A program made the translations under genes and the position numbers. Under the pieces are notes generated by a model. The model was not told where the DNA came from, did no database searches, and was given only the letters and a program-made list of their open reading frames with translations. Shown here piece after piece: positions 35,581-44,535 of a stretch of DNA of 64,000 nt. The first letter of the stretch is position 1, and each line of letters begins with the position of its first letter. Source of the stretch: Pueribacillus theae (GTDB lineage: Bacteria > Bacillota > Bacilli > Bacillales > UBA6769); NCBI RefSeq assembly GCF_003097615.1, contig NZ_QCZG01000002.1:1-64000 (forward strand). Reading direction: 5' to 3'.

Positions 35581-36903
35581 TTAAGAATTTGTGAGTGCAT
35601 TTTTAATAGGCAAGTCGTGAGAAAGCAAATCTTCGTAAGTTTCTCTTTTAATAACGAGCTGGGATTCCCCATTTTCAACGAAAACAACAGCCGGCCGCGG
35701 AATACGATTATAATTGTTGCTCATTGCATACCCGTATGCACCTGTACTAAAAACCGCCAATAAATCGCCATGGTTTGGTTCTGGCAAAGGAAGATCCCAA
35801 ATGAGCATATCACCCGATTCGCATGCTTTCCCCGCAATAGAGAAAAGGCTGCTGTTTTTTTCGTTCGCCCGGTTTGCGAGGATTCCTTCATATTTTGCCT
35901 GATACAATGCGGGCCTTAAATTATCCGTCATTCCACCGTCAACAGCTAAATATTGGCGTATCGACGGAATCGTTTTTTCAGATCCAATCGTATATAGCGT
36001 TGTTCCGGCATCCCCAACTAGAGAGCGGCCCGGTTCAATCCATATTTCAGGCATTTCACAGCCTATTCGATGCACTTCCTCTTTTACTGTATGAATAATG
36101 TCATTTACATAATGAGACAAAGGGATGGGGTTATCTTCTTCCGTATAACGAATGCCAAACCCACCGCCTACATTCAAAACATCAGGTGTATAACCTAACT
36201 GGGCTTTTAATCTTTCAATGAAAACAAACAATTTTTTCGTTGCCATAATAAAACCAGTCGTTTCAAAAATTTGCGAACCGATGTGGCAATGGAGGCCAAG
36301 CAAACGAAAATTCGGGTGATGAAGCAGTTGATTTATCGCTTTTTCTGCTTGTCCGCTTTTTAGATCAAATCCGAATTTTGAATCCTCTTGCCCTGTCAAT
36401 ATATAATCATGGGTGTGGGCTTCAATGCCTGGTGTCGTCCGAATAAGGACAGGGACTATTTTTCCGTGTTTTTTTGCCGTTTCTTCGAGTAGTTTGATTT
36501 CATAAAAATTATCGACAACAAAGCAGCCTATACCAGCTTTCATTCCCATTTCAATTTCGGCCAGACTTTTATTGTTTCCGTGAAAATGAATGCGTTCAGG
36601 CGGAAATCCGGCAACAAGTGCTGTATGCAATTCACCGCCCGAGACGACATCTAAACTAAGGCCTTCTTCTTCGGCGAGCTGGATCATCGCAATGCAAGAA
36701 AATGCTTTACTTGCATAAGCGATTTGATAACCGATGCCATGTTGGTCGAAAGCCTTTTTAAATTCGTTCGCCTTCTGGCGAATGAGTGCTACATCGTAAA
36801 CAAATAAAGGTGTGCCATATCGTTTGGCAAGTTGTACGGTGTCCACGCCACCTATGGAAAGATGGCCATTATGATCAATCGTGCTTGTACCGTGTAGTTG
36901 CAT
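35581..36903 (-). CDS. lysA: Diaminopimelate decarboxylase LysA
   Basis: 440 residues; PLP enzyme converting meso-DAP to lysine. PLP lysine K66 in YASKAFS, HFHGNNKS, GLHCHIGSQI, the glycine-rich NVGGGFGI and the C-terminal block GKACESGDML are present. GGGG ribosome site before ATG. In B. subtilis lysA also lies near punA but with the spoVA and spoIIA operons between, which are missing here, so this may be the native gene at a rearranged site or part of the nitrogen region. Confidence 0.94.
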   Translation of the reverse strand: MQLHGTSTIDHNGHLSIGGVDTVQLAKRYGTPLFVYDVALIRQKANEFKKAFDQHGIGYQIAYASKAFSCIAMIQLAEEEGLSLDVVSGGELHTALVAGFPPERIHFHGNNKSLAEIEMGMKAGIGCFVVDNFYEIKLLEETAKKHGKIVPVLIRTTPGIEAHTHDYILTGQEDSKFGFDLKSGQAEKAINQLLHHPNFRLLGLHCHIGSQIFETTGFIMATKKLFVFIERLKAQLGYTPDVLNVGGGFGIRYTEEDNPIPLSHYVNDIIHTVKEEVHRIGCEMPEIWIEPGRSLVGDAGTTLYTIGSEKTIPSIRQYLAVDGGMTDNLRPALYQAKYEGILANRANEKNSSLFSIAGKACESGDMLIWDLPLPEPNHGDLLAVFSTGAYGYAMSNNYNRIPRPAVVFVENGESQLVIKRETYEDLLSHDLPIKNALTNS

Positions 36904-37030
36904 GTTTTTCCCCGCTTCCTATGACTGCATATACGAGTTTTAGTCGCTTTAATTTACCATAAAAATAGATCGAATTCAACTAGCGCTAAGTCTATTCAGC
37001 GTCTGAGGAGTAAGCTAATTAAATTCGTTC

Positions 37031-37137
37031 AAAAAGAAATAGGCCTCCCTTGAGGCCCTGACAAAGTTTCTGGGATAGTCTATTTTGTTAGACGATTAAG
37101 AGCCAGCCACTTTTGTAAAAAGTTGGCTATTGTACGA
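37031..37137 (+). repeat. Structured repeat, copy 1
   Basis: Starts AAAAAGAAATAG and contains two stem-loops (one closed by the TCCC/GGGA region, the second by GCCA/TGGC). It is clearly related to 38868-38972 in the same orientation, with paired changes in the first stem. Nature unknown: a small MITE or an RNA. The interval 36904-37030 shows nothing else. Confidence 0.6.
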
Positions 37138-37177
37138 AGCCGGGGGTGTTGCCAGCACTTGCGGCTTCTTTTTATTT
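37136..37177 (+). terminator. Rho-independent terminator after repeat copy 1
   Basis: 7-bp stem GAAGCCG/CGGCTTC (37136-37142, 37162-37168) followed by TTTTTATTTTA. No plus-strand gene precedes it, so a small RNA from the repeat is possible. Confidence 0.7.
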
Positions 37178-37306
37178 TACATTTTATTAATTAAATTAAA
37201 ACACCTTACACATACTTATATCAATTGTTTTGCTTTTGTATTTATATTTTCAAACATTTGATCAAAAGCTAGCAAATTCACTTTTAAAAAGGAGTTGTTT
37301 TAAAAA

Positions 37307-37498
37307 ATGGGTGCCATTGAAAGAAATGGATATGTATTTGAACCGGAATACAGCGTCATTGAACAAAATGGCGCAATTCATGTTTATCACGACGGTGAAT
37401 TCATCGAAGAATTAAAATTTTCCTTTTTGGGGAATTACCCCAAAATGGATCAGATTGAAGGCTTGATTGATGCGTATTGTGAGGAGAAAGGGATATGA
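37307..37498 (+). CDS. YbxH-like small protein
   Basis: 63 residues starting MGAIERNGYVFEPEYSVIEQ and ending DAYCEEKGI. This resembles Bacillus YbxH, a short conserved protein of unknown function. Acidic, no membrane segment. AAAAAGGAG lies 12 bases before the ATG. Stands alone between the repeat/terminator and the IS605-like element. Confidence 0.72.
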   Translation: MGAIERNGYVFEPEYSVIEQNGAIHVYHDGEFIEELKFSFLGNYPKMDQIEGLIDAYCEEKGI

Positions 37499-37649
37499 AT
37501 TATTAGGGTACTCTAATGTTTTTTATTGACAAAAACAGAGCAAGAATTTATATTTGAAACAGCGCTACTTTGTATAGCAAGTTAGCACTGTTTCTTCAGC
37601 TATCTTGTTAAACCATATACCGGTTATTTTTTACGCCTAGCTATCTTGC

Positions 37650-37858
37650 ATAACAAGATAAAGCGAGACTTTCATCAGTGGGGGTTTTCTTCATCCCCCA
37701 CTGATGGTTAGCACTCACAGAGTATATTCTCGCTAGCTCACTTCGTTCGTAGTCTCGATAAACGAGACTTATCGGGGTGTTAGCGTCCGTTATCCCCTAA
37801 TTAGACTTCTTCGAAATCTCTAAATCTTGAAGTGGGAGTCTTACGGACGGTTGCACCG
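37650..37858 (+). repeat. IS605-like structured element without transposase
   Basis: About 200 bases with at least three strong pairings: CATCAGTGGGGG/CCCCCACTGATG (37673-37684, 37695-37706), AGTCTCG/CGAGACT (37751-37757, 37763-37769), and GTCCGT/ACGGAC (37785-37790, 37843-37848) enclosing ACTTC/GAAGT. The preceding GATAAAGCGAGACTT recurs at 44.5 kb. The layout resembles an end plus guide-RNA region of an IS200/IS605 element; no tnpA or tnpB is present. Confidence 0.5.
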
Positions 37859-37886
37859 GGATAAATGCAGAAAAGAAGGTGCATAT

Positions 37887-38210
37887 ATGTCTGTTCGAAG
37901 CCAGTTGTTAAAAGGAATATTAGATGGCTGTGTATTGGCAGTAATTGAAAAAGAAGCGGTTTATGGCTATGAGCTGTCCAAAAAACTGCAAGATATCGGT
38001 CTGAAGGATGTGAGTGAAGGCACAATTTACCCTGTATTATTGCGGCTTCAGAAAAATGGATTGATCAGAGGAGAGTTGAAACCATCAGATTCCGGACCGG
38101 ATCGCAAATATTATTTTTTAACAGATACAGGTCATGAAACTTTGGCAACGATCATTGAAGAATGGAATCGGATCTCTGATCCTGTCAATGAGCTATTAAA
38201 AAGAAGGTGA
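37887..38210 (+). CDS. PadR-family transcriptional regulator
   Basis: 107-residue winged helix protein. LLKGILDGCVLAVIEKEAVYGYELSKKL and DVSEGTIYPVLLRLQKNGLIRGEL are textbook PadR, with the C-terminal helix for dimer formation. ATG at 37887 chosen after AGAAGGTG. Six bases upstream of a membrane protein gene with which it forms a common regulator/effector pair, often responding to envelope stress or antimicrobials. Confidence 0.92.
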   Translation: MSVRSQLLKGILDGCVLAVIEKEAVYGYELSKKLQDIGLKDVSEGTIYPVLLRLQKNGLIRGELKPSDSGPDRKYYFLTDTGHETLATIIEEWNRISDPVNELLKRR

Positions 38211-38216
38211 ATAAAA

Positions 38217-38879
38217 ATGGACGCAAAAAAACTGATTGAAGAAAACAATCGAAAAAGAGAATTATTGACGGCGGAAAATGAGGCTTACTACAGTGATATG
38301 CTCATATACATTCGTCTGCAATTGACGCTTTCTGAGCAACAATCCGAAGAAATACTGATGGAAATGCTTGATCATTTACTCGATGGCCAAGAAGAAGGAA
38401 AGACGGCAAGGGACATATTCGGCAATGACCCGAAGGCTTTTGCAGATGAAATCATCGAGCAGCTGCCTAAAGAGAAAAAGCGGGATGCCATAACTTTTGT
38501 TGCCGGGATCGTTGGAAATATTGTCAGTTGGGTTTTAATCATACGGGGCATCCTTTTATTGGTTTTATCAATATTTACAGAAGTTAAAACAGAGATCAAC
38601 CTGTTTGCGACTGCTGTTTCCTCATTTTCAATCGCATGTTTTGTTATTTTTACGCTTTGGTTTATTTTTAGACTTGTTAACAATTCCTTGTTCAATGAAA
38701 AAAGAAATACCAAAAAGGATATGCTGAAAGCCGGATTAGTTGGAGCAGCAGGTATGGCTGTCGTACTGCTGGTAACAACATTTACACCTAAGATTGGCCC
38801 CTCTTTCAACTTTTCTTGGTGGGCATCGTTAATAACAGGGGTCGTCCTCTGGCTTATTATTTACGTGAAAAAGAAATAG
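38217..38879 (+). CDS. DUF1129/HAAS-type membrane protein
   Basis: 220 residues. N-terminal soluble helical part (about 1-85) with LSEQQSEEILMEMLDHLLDG, then four to five membrane spans (about 95-118, 125-150, 170-190, 198-217). Proteins of this kind regularly follow PadR genes; role unknown. The last bases of the gene are also the first bases of structured repeat copy 2. Confidence 0.8.
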   Translation: MDAKKLIEENNRKRELLTAENEAYYSDMLIYIRLQLTLSEQQSEEILMEMLDHLLDGQEEGKTARDIFGNDPKAFADEIIEQLPKEKKRDAITFVAGIVGNIVSWVLIIRGILLLVLSIFTEVKTEINLFATAVSSFSIACFVIFTLWFIFRLVNNSLFNEKRNTKKDMLKAGLVGAAGMAVVLLVTTFTPKIGPSFNFSWWASLITGVVLWLIIYVKKK

Positions 38880-38972
38880 ACCTCCCTTGAGCCTCCACAA
38901 CTTGTAGGGATGGTCTATTCAAAATCTAACCATTCGAGCCAGCCACTCCTGTAAAGAGTTGCTATTGTGCGA
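38868..38972 (+). repeat. Structured repeat, copy 2
   Basis: Related to 37031-37137. First stem AATAGACC..GGTCTATT with TCCC/GGGA, second stem around CCACTCC..GAGTTG. Together the two copies flank ybxH, the IS605-like element and the PadR pair as direct repeats. Confidence 0.6.
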
Positions 38973-39028
38973 CCGTGGGTTCATCACAACTGTGATTAAC
39001 AGGCTTTGCATCAAAGTATACAGGAGAT

Positions 39029-39838
39029 TTACAATGCTTTAATAATCTCTTTTACAAGCTTCTTGAAGGTAGGCTTTGTTCTGTTCGCAACGGCGATGAC
39101 TTGTTCGTGCGTGAGCGGTTGAAGTTCTTCTGCGATGGCCATGTCGGTAATACAAGATAACCCGATGACAGACATGCTCATATGATTTGCAACAATAACT
39201 TCCGGCACCGTTGACATGCCGACGGTGTCAGCACCTATGATCCGCAGCATGTTTAATTCAGCTGCCGTCATGTAGGAGGGGCCGCTAATGCCGGCGTATA
39301 CACCTTTTTGGATCGGGATGTTTAATTTTTCCGCTGTATCTTGGACGAGCGTTTGCAAGTCGGGAGCGTACGCGCGGCTCATGTCAGGGAATCTCGGGCC
39401 GAGCTCTTCCTCGTTTTCCCCGATTAAAGGGTTATCGCCAGTCATATTAATATGGTCTTGAATAAGCATGAGATCTCCTGGTTTGAATGCCGGATTTAAC
39501 CCTCCGCATGCATTTGTGACGATCAGTTGGTCGACACCAAGCCATTTCATAACACGCACAGGAAATGTTACGTCTTGCATAGAATGTCCTTCATAATAAT
39601 GAAATCTTCCTTGCATGGCGACCACCGATTTACTATGTAACGTTCCAACCACAAACTTGCCAGCGTGGCCCTCAACTGTCGGCTCCGGAAAATATGGAAT
39701 ATCCCTATAGCCAATGACGACCGGTTGCCCAATCTCTCCTGCTAATTCCCCTAAACCTGAACCGAGAATCACTCCAATGGATGGCTTTGCTTCAATTTGC
39801 TTTAAAATAAAATTCGATGCTTCCCGAATTTTGTCCAT
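39029..39838 (-). CDS. Purine nucleoside phosphorylase, second paralog
   Basis: 269 residues from ATG (a TTG four codons upstream is possible). PNP family 1 enzyme that splits inosine/guanosine to base and ribose 1-phosphate. ILGSGLGELA, GHAGKFVVG, MQGRFHYYEG, TNACGGLNP and VGMSTVPEV are conserved. Tandem paralog of the next gene, 27 bases apart and clearly diverged, for example YMTAAELNML where the other has YETPAEIHML. Last gene of the xerD-deoB-punA run. Confidence 0.9.
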   Translation of the reverse strand: MDKIREASNFILKQIEAKPSIGVILGSGLGELAGEIGQPVVIGYRDIPYFPEPTVEGHAGKFVVGTLHSKSVVAMQGRFHYYEGHSMQDVTFPVRVMKWLGVDQLIVTNACGGLNPAFKPGDLMLIQDHINMTGDNPLIGENEEELGPRFPDMSRAYAPDLQTLVQDTAEKLNIPIQKGVYAGISGPSYMTAAELNMLRIIGADTVGMSTVPEVIVANHMSMSVIGLSCITDMAIAEELQPLTHEQVIAVANRTKPTFKKLVKEIIKAL

Positions 39839-39865
39839 TAATGATGACAATCCTTCCCACCCTTT

Positions 39866-40660
39866 CTACAAATCTCTTAAGATTTCTTTCACAAAACGTA
39901 TGAAATCAATTTTCACTTTATTTGCCGTTTCGATAACTTCCTCATGGTTTAAAGGTTGATCTAATATTCCCGCCGCCATGTTCGAGATACATGAAATGCC
40001 AAGTACGTTCATTCCATGTTGATGGGCGGTGATTGCTTCCGGAATTGTTGACATGCCGACTGCATCTCCGCCTAGTTTCTCTAACATATGGATTTCCGCA
40101 GGGGTTTCATAGGATGGGCCGCTATTCCCGACATAAACCCCTTTATTAATTTTTAACCCGATCTTTTCAGCAACAATTTCAGCTAACGTGATGAATTGCT
40201 TTGTATAAATTTCCGAAGGTCGATAGGATTTAGCTTGCAAAAACGGCTTAAAACCCATGTTGTTTATATGATCCGTTATAACCATTAAATCTCCTGGAGA
40301 AAAGGTTTTGTTAATCCCACCAGCTGCATTTGTAATGATTAATGTTTCTACCCCTATTAAACGCATAACGTGAACGGGAAACGTTACTTTTTCGATCGAA
40401 TAGCCTTCATAAAAATGGAACCTGCCTTGCATGGCTGCGACAGGTTTCCCTTCAAGCCTACCAATAACAAGATGGCCAGCATGTCCAGTGACAGTTGAAA
40501 CAGGAAACCCTGGGATGGACTGATAAGGTAGACGAACAGGCTGTTCGATTTCATCTGCGAGCGCACCTAATCCCGAGCCGAGAATCAGCCCTATTTTCGG
40601 TATAGTGGCTGTGGAATGCTGGATATATTCAGCCGCTTCACGGGCTTTGAGTTCATTCAT
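39866..40660 (-). CDS. punA: Purine nucleoside phosphorylase
   Basis: 264 residues, closer to B. subtilis PupG/PunA than its neighbour. ILGSGLGALADEIE, GHAGHLVIG, MQGRFHFYEGYS, NAAGGIN, GPSYETPAEI and VGMSTIPEA are present. AAGGAG ribosome site. Lies 14 bases after deoB, the order deoB-punA being that of Bacillus. Works with DeoB in nucleoside salvage. Confidence 0.93.
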   Translation of the reverse strand: MNELKAREAAEYIQHSTATIPKIGLILGSGLGALADEIEQPVRLPYQSIPGFPVSTVTGHAGHLVIGRLEGKPVAAMQGRFHFYEGYSIEKVTFPVHVMRLIGVETLIITNAAGGINKTFSPGDLMVITDHINNMGFKPFLQAKSYRPSEIYTKQFITLAEIVAEKIGLKINKGVYVGNSGPSYETPAEIHMLEKLGGDAVGMSTIPEAITAHQHGMNVLGISCISNMAAGILDQPLNHEEVIETANKVKIDFIRFVKEILRDL

Positions 40661-40674
40661 CGTGTTGCTCCTTT

Positions 40675-41850
40675 TTAAACGGAATCGAGAAAGCTTTTTC
40701 CGTATTTCGGGTTGGGCACATGAAAATTATGTGCAATCGTTGCGCCGACATCCGCAAATGTTTTCCGTATTCCCAATGATTTTCCTTCTTGTACTCCTTT
40801 ATGGTAGACAAGAAGCGGCACAAATTCTCTCGTATGATCGGTGCCATGAAAGGTAGGATCATTCCCATGGTCAGCTGTAATTATTAACAAGTCTTCTTCC
40901 GTTAATTTGTCTAGAATGAGAGGTAGTCGCCTATCAAAAGCTTCAAGGGCGTTTGCATAGCCGGCCGGATCCCGCCTGTGCCCGTAAAGCGCATCAAAAT
41001 CAACTAAATTAATAAAGGCTAAACCATGAAAATGGGCATCCATTTGAGAAAGTAGTTTATCATACCCATCTTCATTAGAAAGGGTTCGAATCGATTTCGT
41101 GATCCCTTCCCCATCAAAAATATCCGAAATTTTCCCTAGGGCGATAACATCGTAATTATTCTCTTTCAGCTCATCCAGCACGGTTCTTCCAAAAGGCTTT
41201 AACGCATAATCGTGGCGATTCGCTGTTCGCTGAAAATTTCCCGGTTCACCGATAAACGGCCTTGCAATCACCCGTCCTATTAAATATTTTTCCTGTTTCG
41301 TAATTTCCCTAGCTGCTTCACAAATCTCGTATAGCTCCTCAAGTGGAACGATTTCTTCATGTGCAGCAATCTGCAAAACGGAATCTGCTGATGTATAGAC
41401 GATTAAATCACCGGTAGACATATGAATTTCGCCAAGTTCTGCAATGATTTCCGTTCCAGACGCCGGCTTGTTGCCGATGATTTTTCGCCCAGTTATCTGT
41501 TCCAATTCATCGATTAATGAACCATCAAATCCGTTTGGAAATGTACGAAATGGTTTAGAAATATGTAGGCCCATCAGTTCCCAATGACCTGTCATCGTAT
41601 CTTTACTCGCAGAGGCTTCTTGCATTTTTCCAAAATATGCAATTGGTTTATCTGACATTGGTATTCCTTTAATTTCCCGAATGTTGCTTAAACCTAATTT
41701 TCCTAAGTTTGGCATCGTAAGCCCTCCGGCAGATTTGGCGATATGCCCCAATGTATCAGAACCTGTATCACCAAAAAGATGGGCATCTGGAGCCTCGCCA
41801 ATGCCAACTGAATCAAGCACAATCAAAAACACACGTTTAAACCGAGACAC
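40675..41850 (-). CDS. deoB: Phosphopentomutase DeoB (Drm)
   Basis: 391 residues from a GTG start preceded by GGTGGGTG, giving the family length (394 in B. subtilis). Interconverts (deoxy)ribose 1- and 5-phosphates. Metal-binding [17 protein letters not shown] near the N terminus and [19 protein letters not shown] near the C terminus are typical of the alkaline-phosphatase-like superfamily. Follows xerD as in B. subtilis. Confidence 0.93.
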   Translation of the reverse strand: MSRFKRVFLIVLDSVGIGEAPDAHLFGDTGSDTLGHIAKSAGGLTMPNLGKLGLSNIREIKGIPMSDKPIAYFGKMQEASASKDTMTGHWELMGLHISKPFRTFPNGFDGSLIDELEQITGRKIIGNKPASGTEIIAELGEIHMSTGDLIVYTSADSVLQIAAHEEIVPLEELYEICEAAREITKQEKYLIGRVIARPFIGEPGNFQRTANRHDYALKPFGRTVLDELKENNYDVIALGKISDIFDGEGITKSIRTLSNEDGYDKLLSQMDAHFHGLAFINLVDFDALYGHRRDPAGYANALEAFDRRLPLILDKLTEEDLLIITADHGNDPTFHGTDHTREFVPLLVYHKGVQEGKSLGIRKTFADVGATIAHNFHVPNPKYGKSFLDSV

Positions 41851-41927
41851 TGTATCACCCACCGTTTTATTCGTTGATTCATTGTAACAAAATGACCTCC
41901 AAGCTACACTCCGGAAACGAAAAGTTA

Positions 41928-42818
41928 TCAAGCTCGCGGATGAAATTCTTTGTACACATCCTTTAACCGATGTTTCGTAACATGCGTATAAATTTGGGTA
42001 GTTGATATATCAGCATGTCCGAGCATTTCTTGTACAGCGCGCAGATCAGCGCCATTTTCCAAGAGATGGGTAGCAAAGGAGTGCCTGAGTGTATGGGGTG
42101 TCAATTCTTTTTTAATATTCGCTTCAACCGCTAATTTCTTAATCATTTTCCAAAACCCTTGACGGGTCAATCTAGAGCCACGCCCATTCACAAAAAGCGC
42201 GTTTTCTTTTTTGTTTTTTATTAACTTTGGCCTGCCATAAGTGAGATATTCAGAAATCGCTTTGTTTGCCAGTTTTCCAATCGGAATCATTCTTTCCTTG
42301 TTGCCCTTCCCAATTGTTTGAATAAAACCCATAGCCATATGAACATCATTTAAATTTAAACCGATCAATTCTGAAACACGAACCCCGGTTGCGTACAGCA
42401 CTTCAAGCATCGCCTTATTCCTTAAACCAATCGGTGTATTCGCATTTGATATGGAAAGCAGCCGTTCTACTTCTGATTCGGACAACACTCTCGGCAATTT
42501 TCTTTCGGTTTTCGGCGTTTCAATATGAACGGTCGCGTCTTGTTGAACAATCTCTTCCCGCAGTAGAAATTGATGGAAGGCTCGAATTGATGATAACGTC
42601 CTGACAACTGTTGTCATTGCTTTTCCCAGCTTTTTTAACTCCGCCAAATGATTTAAAATATGAACCCGGTTTATTTCTTCGACTGATGTAATGTTTTCTT
42701 TTTCTTTTAGATAATTTTGATAAGCTACTAAGTCACGCTTATAAGCTAACACAGTGTTTTTCGATAATCTTTTTTCAACAATTAAAAAGTGCAAAAAGTC
42801 TTGAATATGATCATTCAT
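41928..42818 (-). CDS. xerD: Site-specific tyrosine recombinase XerD
   Basis: 296 residues. Resolves chromosome dimers at dif with XerC. Catalytic Arg in [13 protein letters not shown], His/Arg in [15 protein letters not shown], the [15 protein letters not shown] block with the nucleophile Tyr. N-terminal SAM-like core-binding domain. Position next to yqzK, deoB and punA identifies it as the housekeeping XerD and not a mobile-element integrase. Confidence 0.95.
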   Translation of the reverse strand: MNDHIQDFLHFLIVEKRLSKNTVLAYKRDLVAYQNYLKEKENITSVEEINRVHILNHLAELKKLGKAMTTVVRTLSSIRAFHQFLLREEIVQQDATVHIETPKTERKLPRVLSESEVERLLSISNANTPIGLRNKAMLEVLYATGVRVSELIGLNLNDVHMAMGFIQTIGKGNKERMIPIGKLANKAISEYLTYGRPKLIKNKKENALFVNGRGSRLTRQGFWKMIKKLAVEANIKKELTPHTLRHSFATHLLENGADLRAVQEMLGHADISTTQIYTHVTKHRLKDVYKEFHPRA

Positions 42819-42835
42819 TCATTTCCCCTACTTAT

Positions 42836-43066
42836 TCATTCGGCCTGATGATAGAAAAGCTTTATTCTCTCTACTATATTCACTTGTTGGTTTGCGTTTT
42901 TTTCGGTTGAGCTCACTTTAATTGCATTCCCTTCAGGCTGGTTATAGCGATTATAGTTTTCATACTCTTGATTTATCCAAACGAGCCCAAAGTAGAAAAA
43001 AAGAGTGCATACGACAAAAATAAAAAGAACTTTAAGTATATGAAGGAAGGTACGGAATATTGACAT
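42836..43066 (-). CDS. yqzK: YqzK-like small membrane protein
   Basis: 76 residues with one membrane span (about 9-30) and a hydrophilic remainder. Same place, between fur and xerD, as yqzK of B. subtilis. Function unknown. Confidence 0.78.
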   Translation of the reverse strand: MSIFRTFLHILKVLFIFVVCTLFFYFGLVWINQEYENYNRYNQPEGNAIKVSSTEKNANQQVNIVERIKLFYHQAE

Positions 43067-43096
43067 CTCTTTTCACCCCAAAAATTATTAGAAGAT

Positions 43097-43241
43097 GTTC
43101 AAAAAGTCCGGGGAACGATAGGCTTCGAATCTCTTCGTCAGCTTGCTCTTCCGCTACTCACGTATCCTACAAACATACGCTGCGTTGCTCAGAGCTACGC
43201 TTCCTCGACCTTCTTGCCTCTCGTTGTCCTCCTTTTTGAAC
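43097..43241. repeat. MITE-like repeat, copy 1
   Basis: 145 bases with terminal inverted repeats GTTCAAAAAG/CTTTTTGAAC, about 95% identical to 60501-60644 in the same orientation. An inner CGTAT/ATACG hairpin is present. No open frame. A non-autonomous insertion. Confidence 0.8.
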
Positions 43242-43325
43242 ACACATTATTATTAAAAGATATGGCAAAAGAGAGATGATTTATACCCACAATATCGAAT
43301 TATGTGCAATGATTCAATTAAAAAA

Positions 43326-43348
43326 GGCCGATTAATCATCAATCGGCC
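43326..43348 (-). terminator. Terminator of acyl-CoA dehydrogenase gene
   Basis: 7-bp stem GGCCGAT/ATCGGCC with a 9-base loop and a T-run on the minus strand, just after the stop. Confidence 0.85.
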
Positions 43349-43360
43349 AAAAGCAATAGA

Positions 43361-44500
43361 TTAAAGACCTAAGTCTTTTGCGATAATCGTTTTCATAATT
43401 TCTGTGGATCCCGCAAAGATCGTTTCGACTCTAACATTCTGATAATGTTTTGAAATTGGATATTCTTCCATGTAGCCATACCCGCCAAACAATTGCAGAG
43501 AATGGTAGGCAACCCTGTTCGCCATTTCGGAAATCCACCATTTCGCCATCGACACTCTTGCAGCGGGAATCTTTTTTCCTGCAACATGATCACTAATTAA
43601 ATCTTCCAAAAAAGTACGGGCAATTTCGATTTCAGTTGCCATTTCAGCCAGTTTAAAGCTGTTTGCCTGAAAGGAGCCAATCTTTTGTCCGAAAGCAACC
43701 CTTTCTTTCGAATAGGCAAGCCCTTCATTGAACATTTTTTCTGCGGCTAATAACGAGCCAAGTGCAGAAACGATTCTTTCCTGCTGAAGTTTGTCCATTA
43801 AGTAATAGAAGCCTTTTCCTTCTTCACCCAATAAGTTTTTTTGGGGAACGCGGCAGTCTTCAAAAAATAACTCAACCGTTCCTTCCGTATGTCTTCCCAT
43901 TTTTCGCAGAGGCTCCGATTTTGTATAGCCGGGTGTTCCCGTTTCCACAACAATCAAGCTCATGTTTCTATGGGGCTTTTCATTGTTTCCCGTCTTGCAT
44001 GCAACAATGACAAGGTCGCTGTCCCATCCATTTGTTATGAACACTTTTTGGCCGTTGATAATATAATCATCGCCGTCTTTTACCGCAGTTGTTTTTATGC
44101 CGGCTAAGTCTGATCCGGCATCAGGCTCTGTCATCCCAATCGCTGTTAAAATGTCTCCCGACGCGCACCCCGGCAGCCAACGCTCTTTTTGTTCTTCATT
44201 TCCGAGGGCTTCAATGTATGGAACGATAATATTTGAATGTAAACTGAATGGGATGCCGACATCTGCACGGGACATCTCTTCAATCGCAATGACCGAATAT
44301 TCAAATCCTAAATCGGCTCCCCCATATTTTTCAGGAAGCCATGGGCAAAGAAAGCCCTGGGAACCATATGATTTCCAAATGGAACGAGGAATCTGCCTTT
44401 CTTTTTCCCATTCCGCGTAATATGGGAGCACTTCTTTCTCATAAAATTTCCTTAATGATTGCCGAAACATGTCGTGTTCTTCTGTATATTCGATTGCCAT
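43361..44500 (-). CDS. Acyl-CoA dehydrogenase
   Basis: 379 residues, FAD flavoprotein for the first step of beta-oxidation or branched-chain acyl-CoA oxidation. AIGMTEPDAGSDLAGI, the FITNG flavin loop and the C-terminal QLFGGYGYMEEYPISKHYQNVR are diagnostic. ATG chosen after GGGAGG. Together with the next gene it sits between yqzK and fur, adjacent genes in B. subtilis, so the pair is an insertion relative to that order. Confidence 0.92.
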   Translation of the reverse strand: MAIEYTEEHDMFRQSLRKFYEKEVLPYYAEWEKERQIPRSIWKSYGSQGFLCPWLPEKYGGADLGFEYSVIAIEEMSRADVGIPFSLHSNIIVPYIEALGNEEQKERWLPGCASGDILTAIGMTEPDAGSDLAGIKTTAVKDGDDYIINGQKVFITNGWDSDLVIVACKTGNNEKPHRNMSLIVVETGTPGYTKSEPLRKMGRHTEGTVELFFEDCRVPQKNLLGEEGKGFYYLMDKLQQERIVSALGSLLAAEKMFNEGLAYSKERVAFGQKIGSFQANSFKLAEMATEIEIARTFLEDLISDHVAGKKIPAARVSMAKWWISEMANRVAYHSLQLFGGYGYMEEYPISKHYQNVRVETIFAGSTEIMKTIIAKDLGL

Positions 44501-44535
44501 GATGAATCCTCCCTTTTTAACCCTCATTTGCTGGT

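Noticed and set aside
41928-42818. Tyrosine recombinase as integrase of a genomic island
   Set aside because: Neighbours (yqzK, deoB, punA) and motifs show it is the housekeeping XerD.
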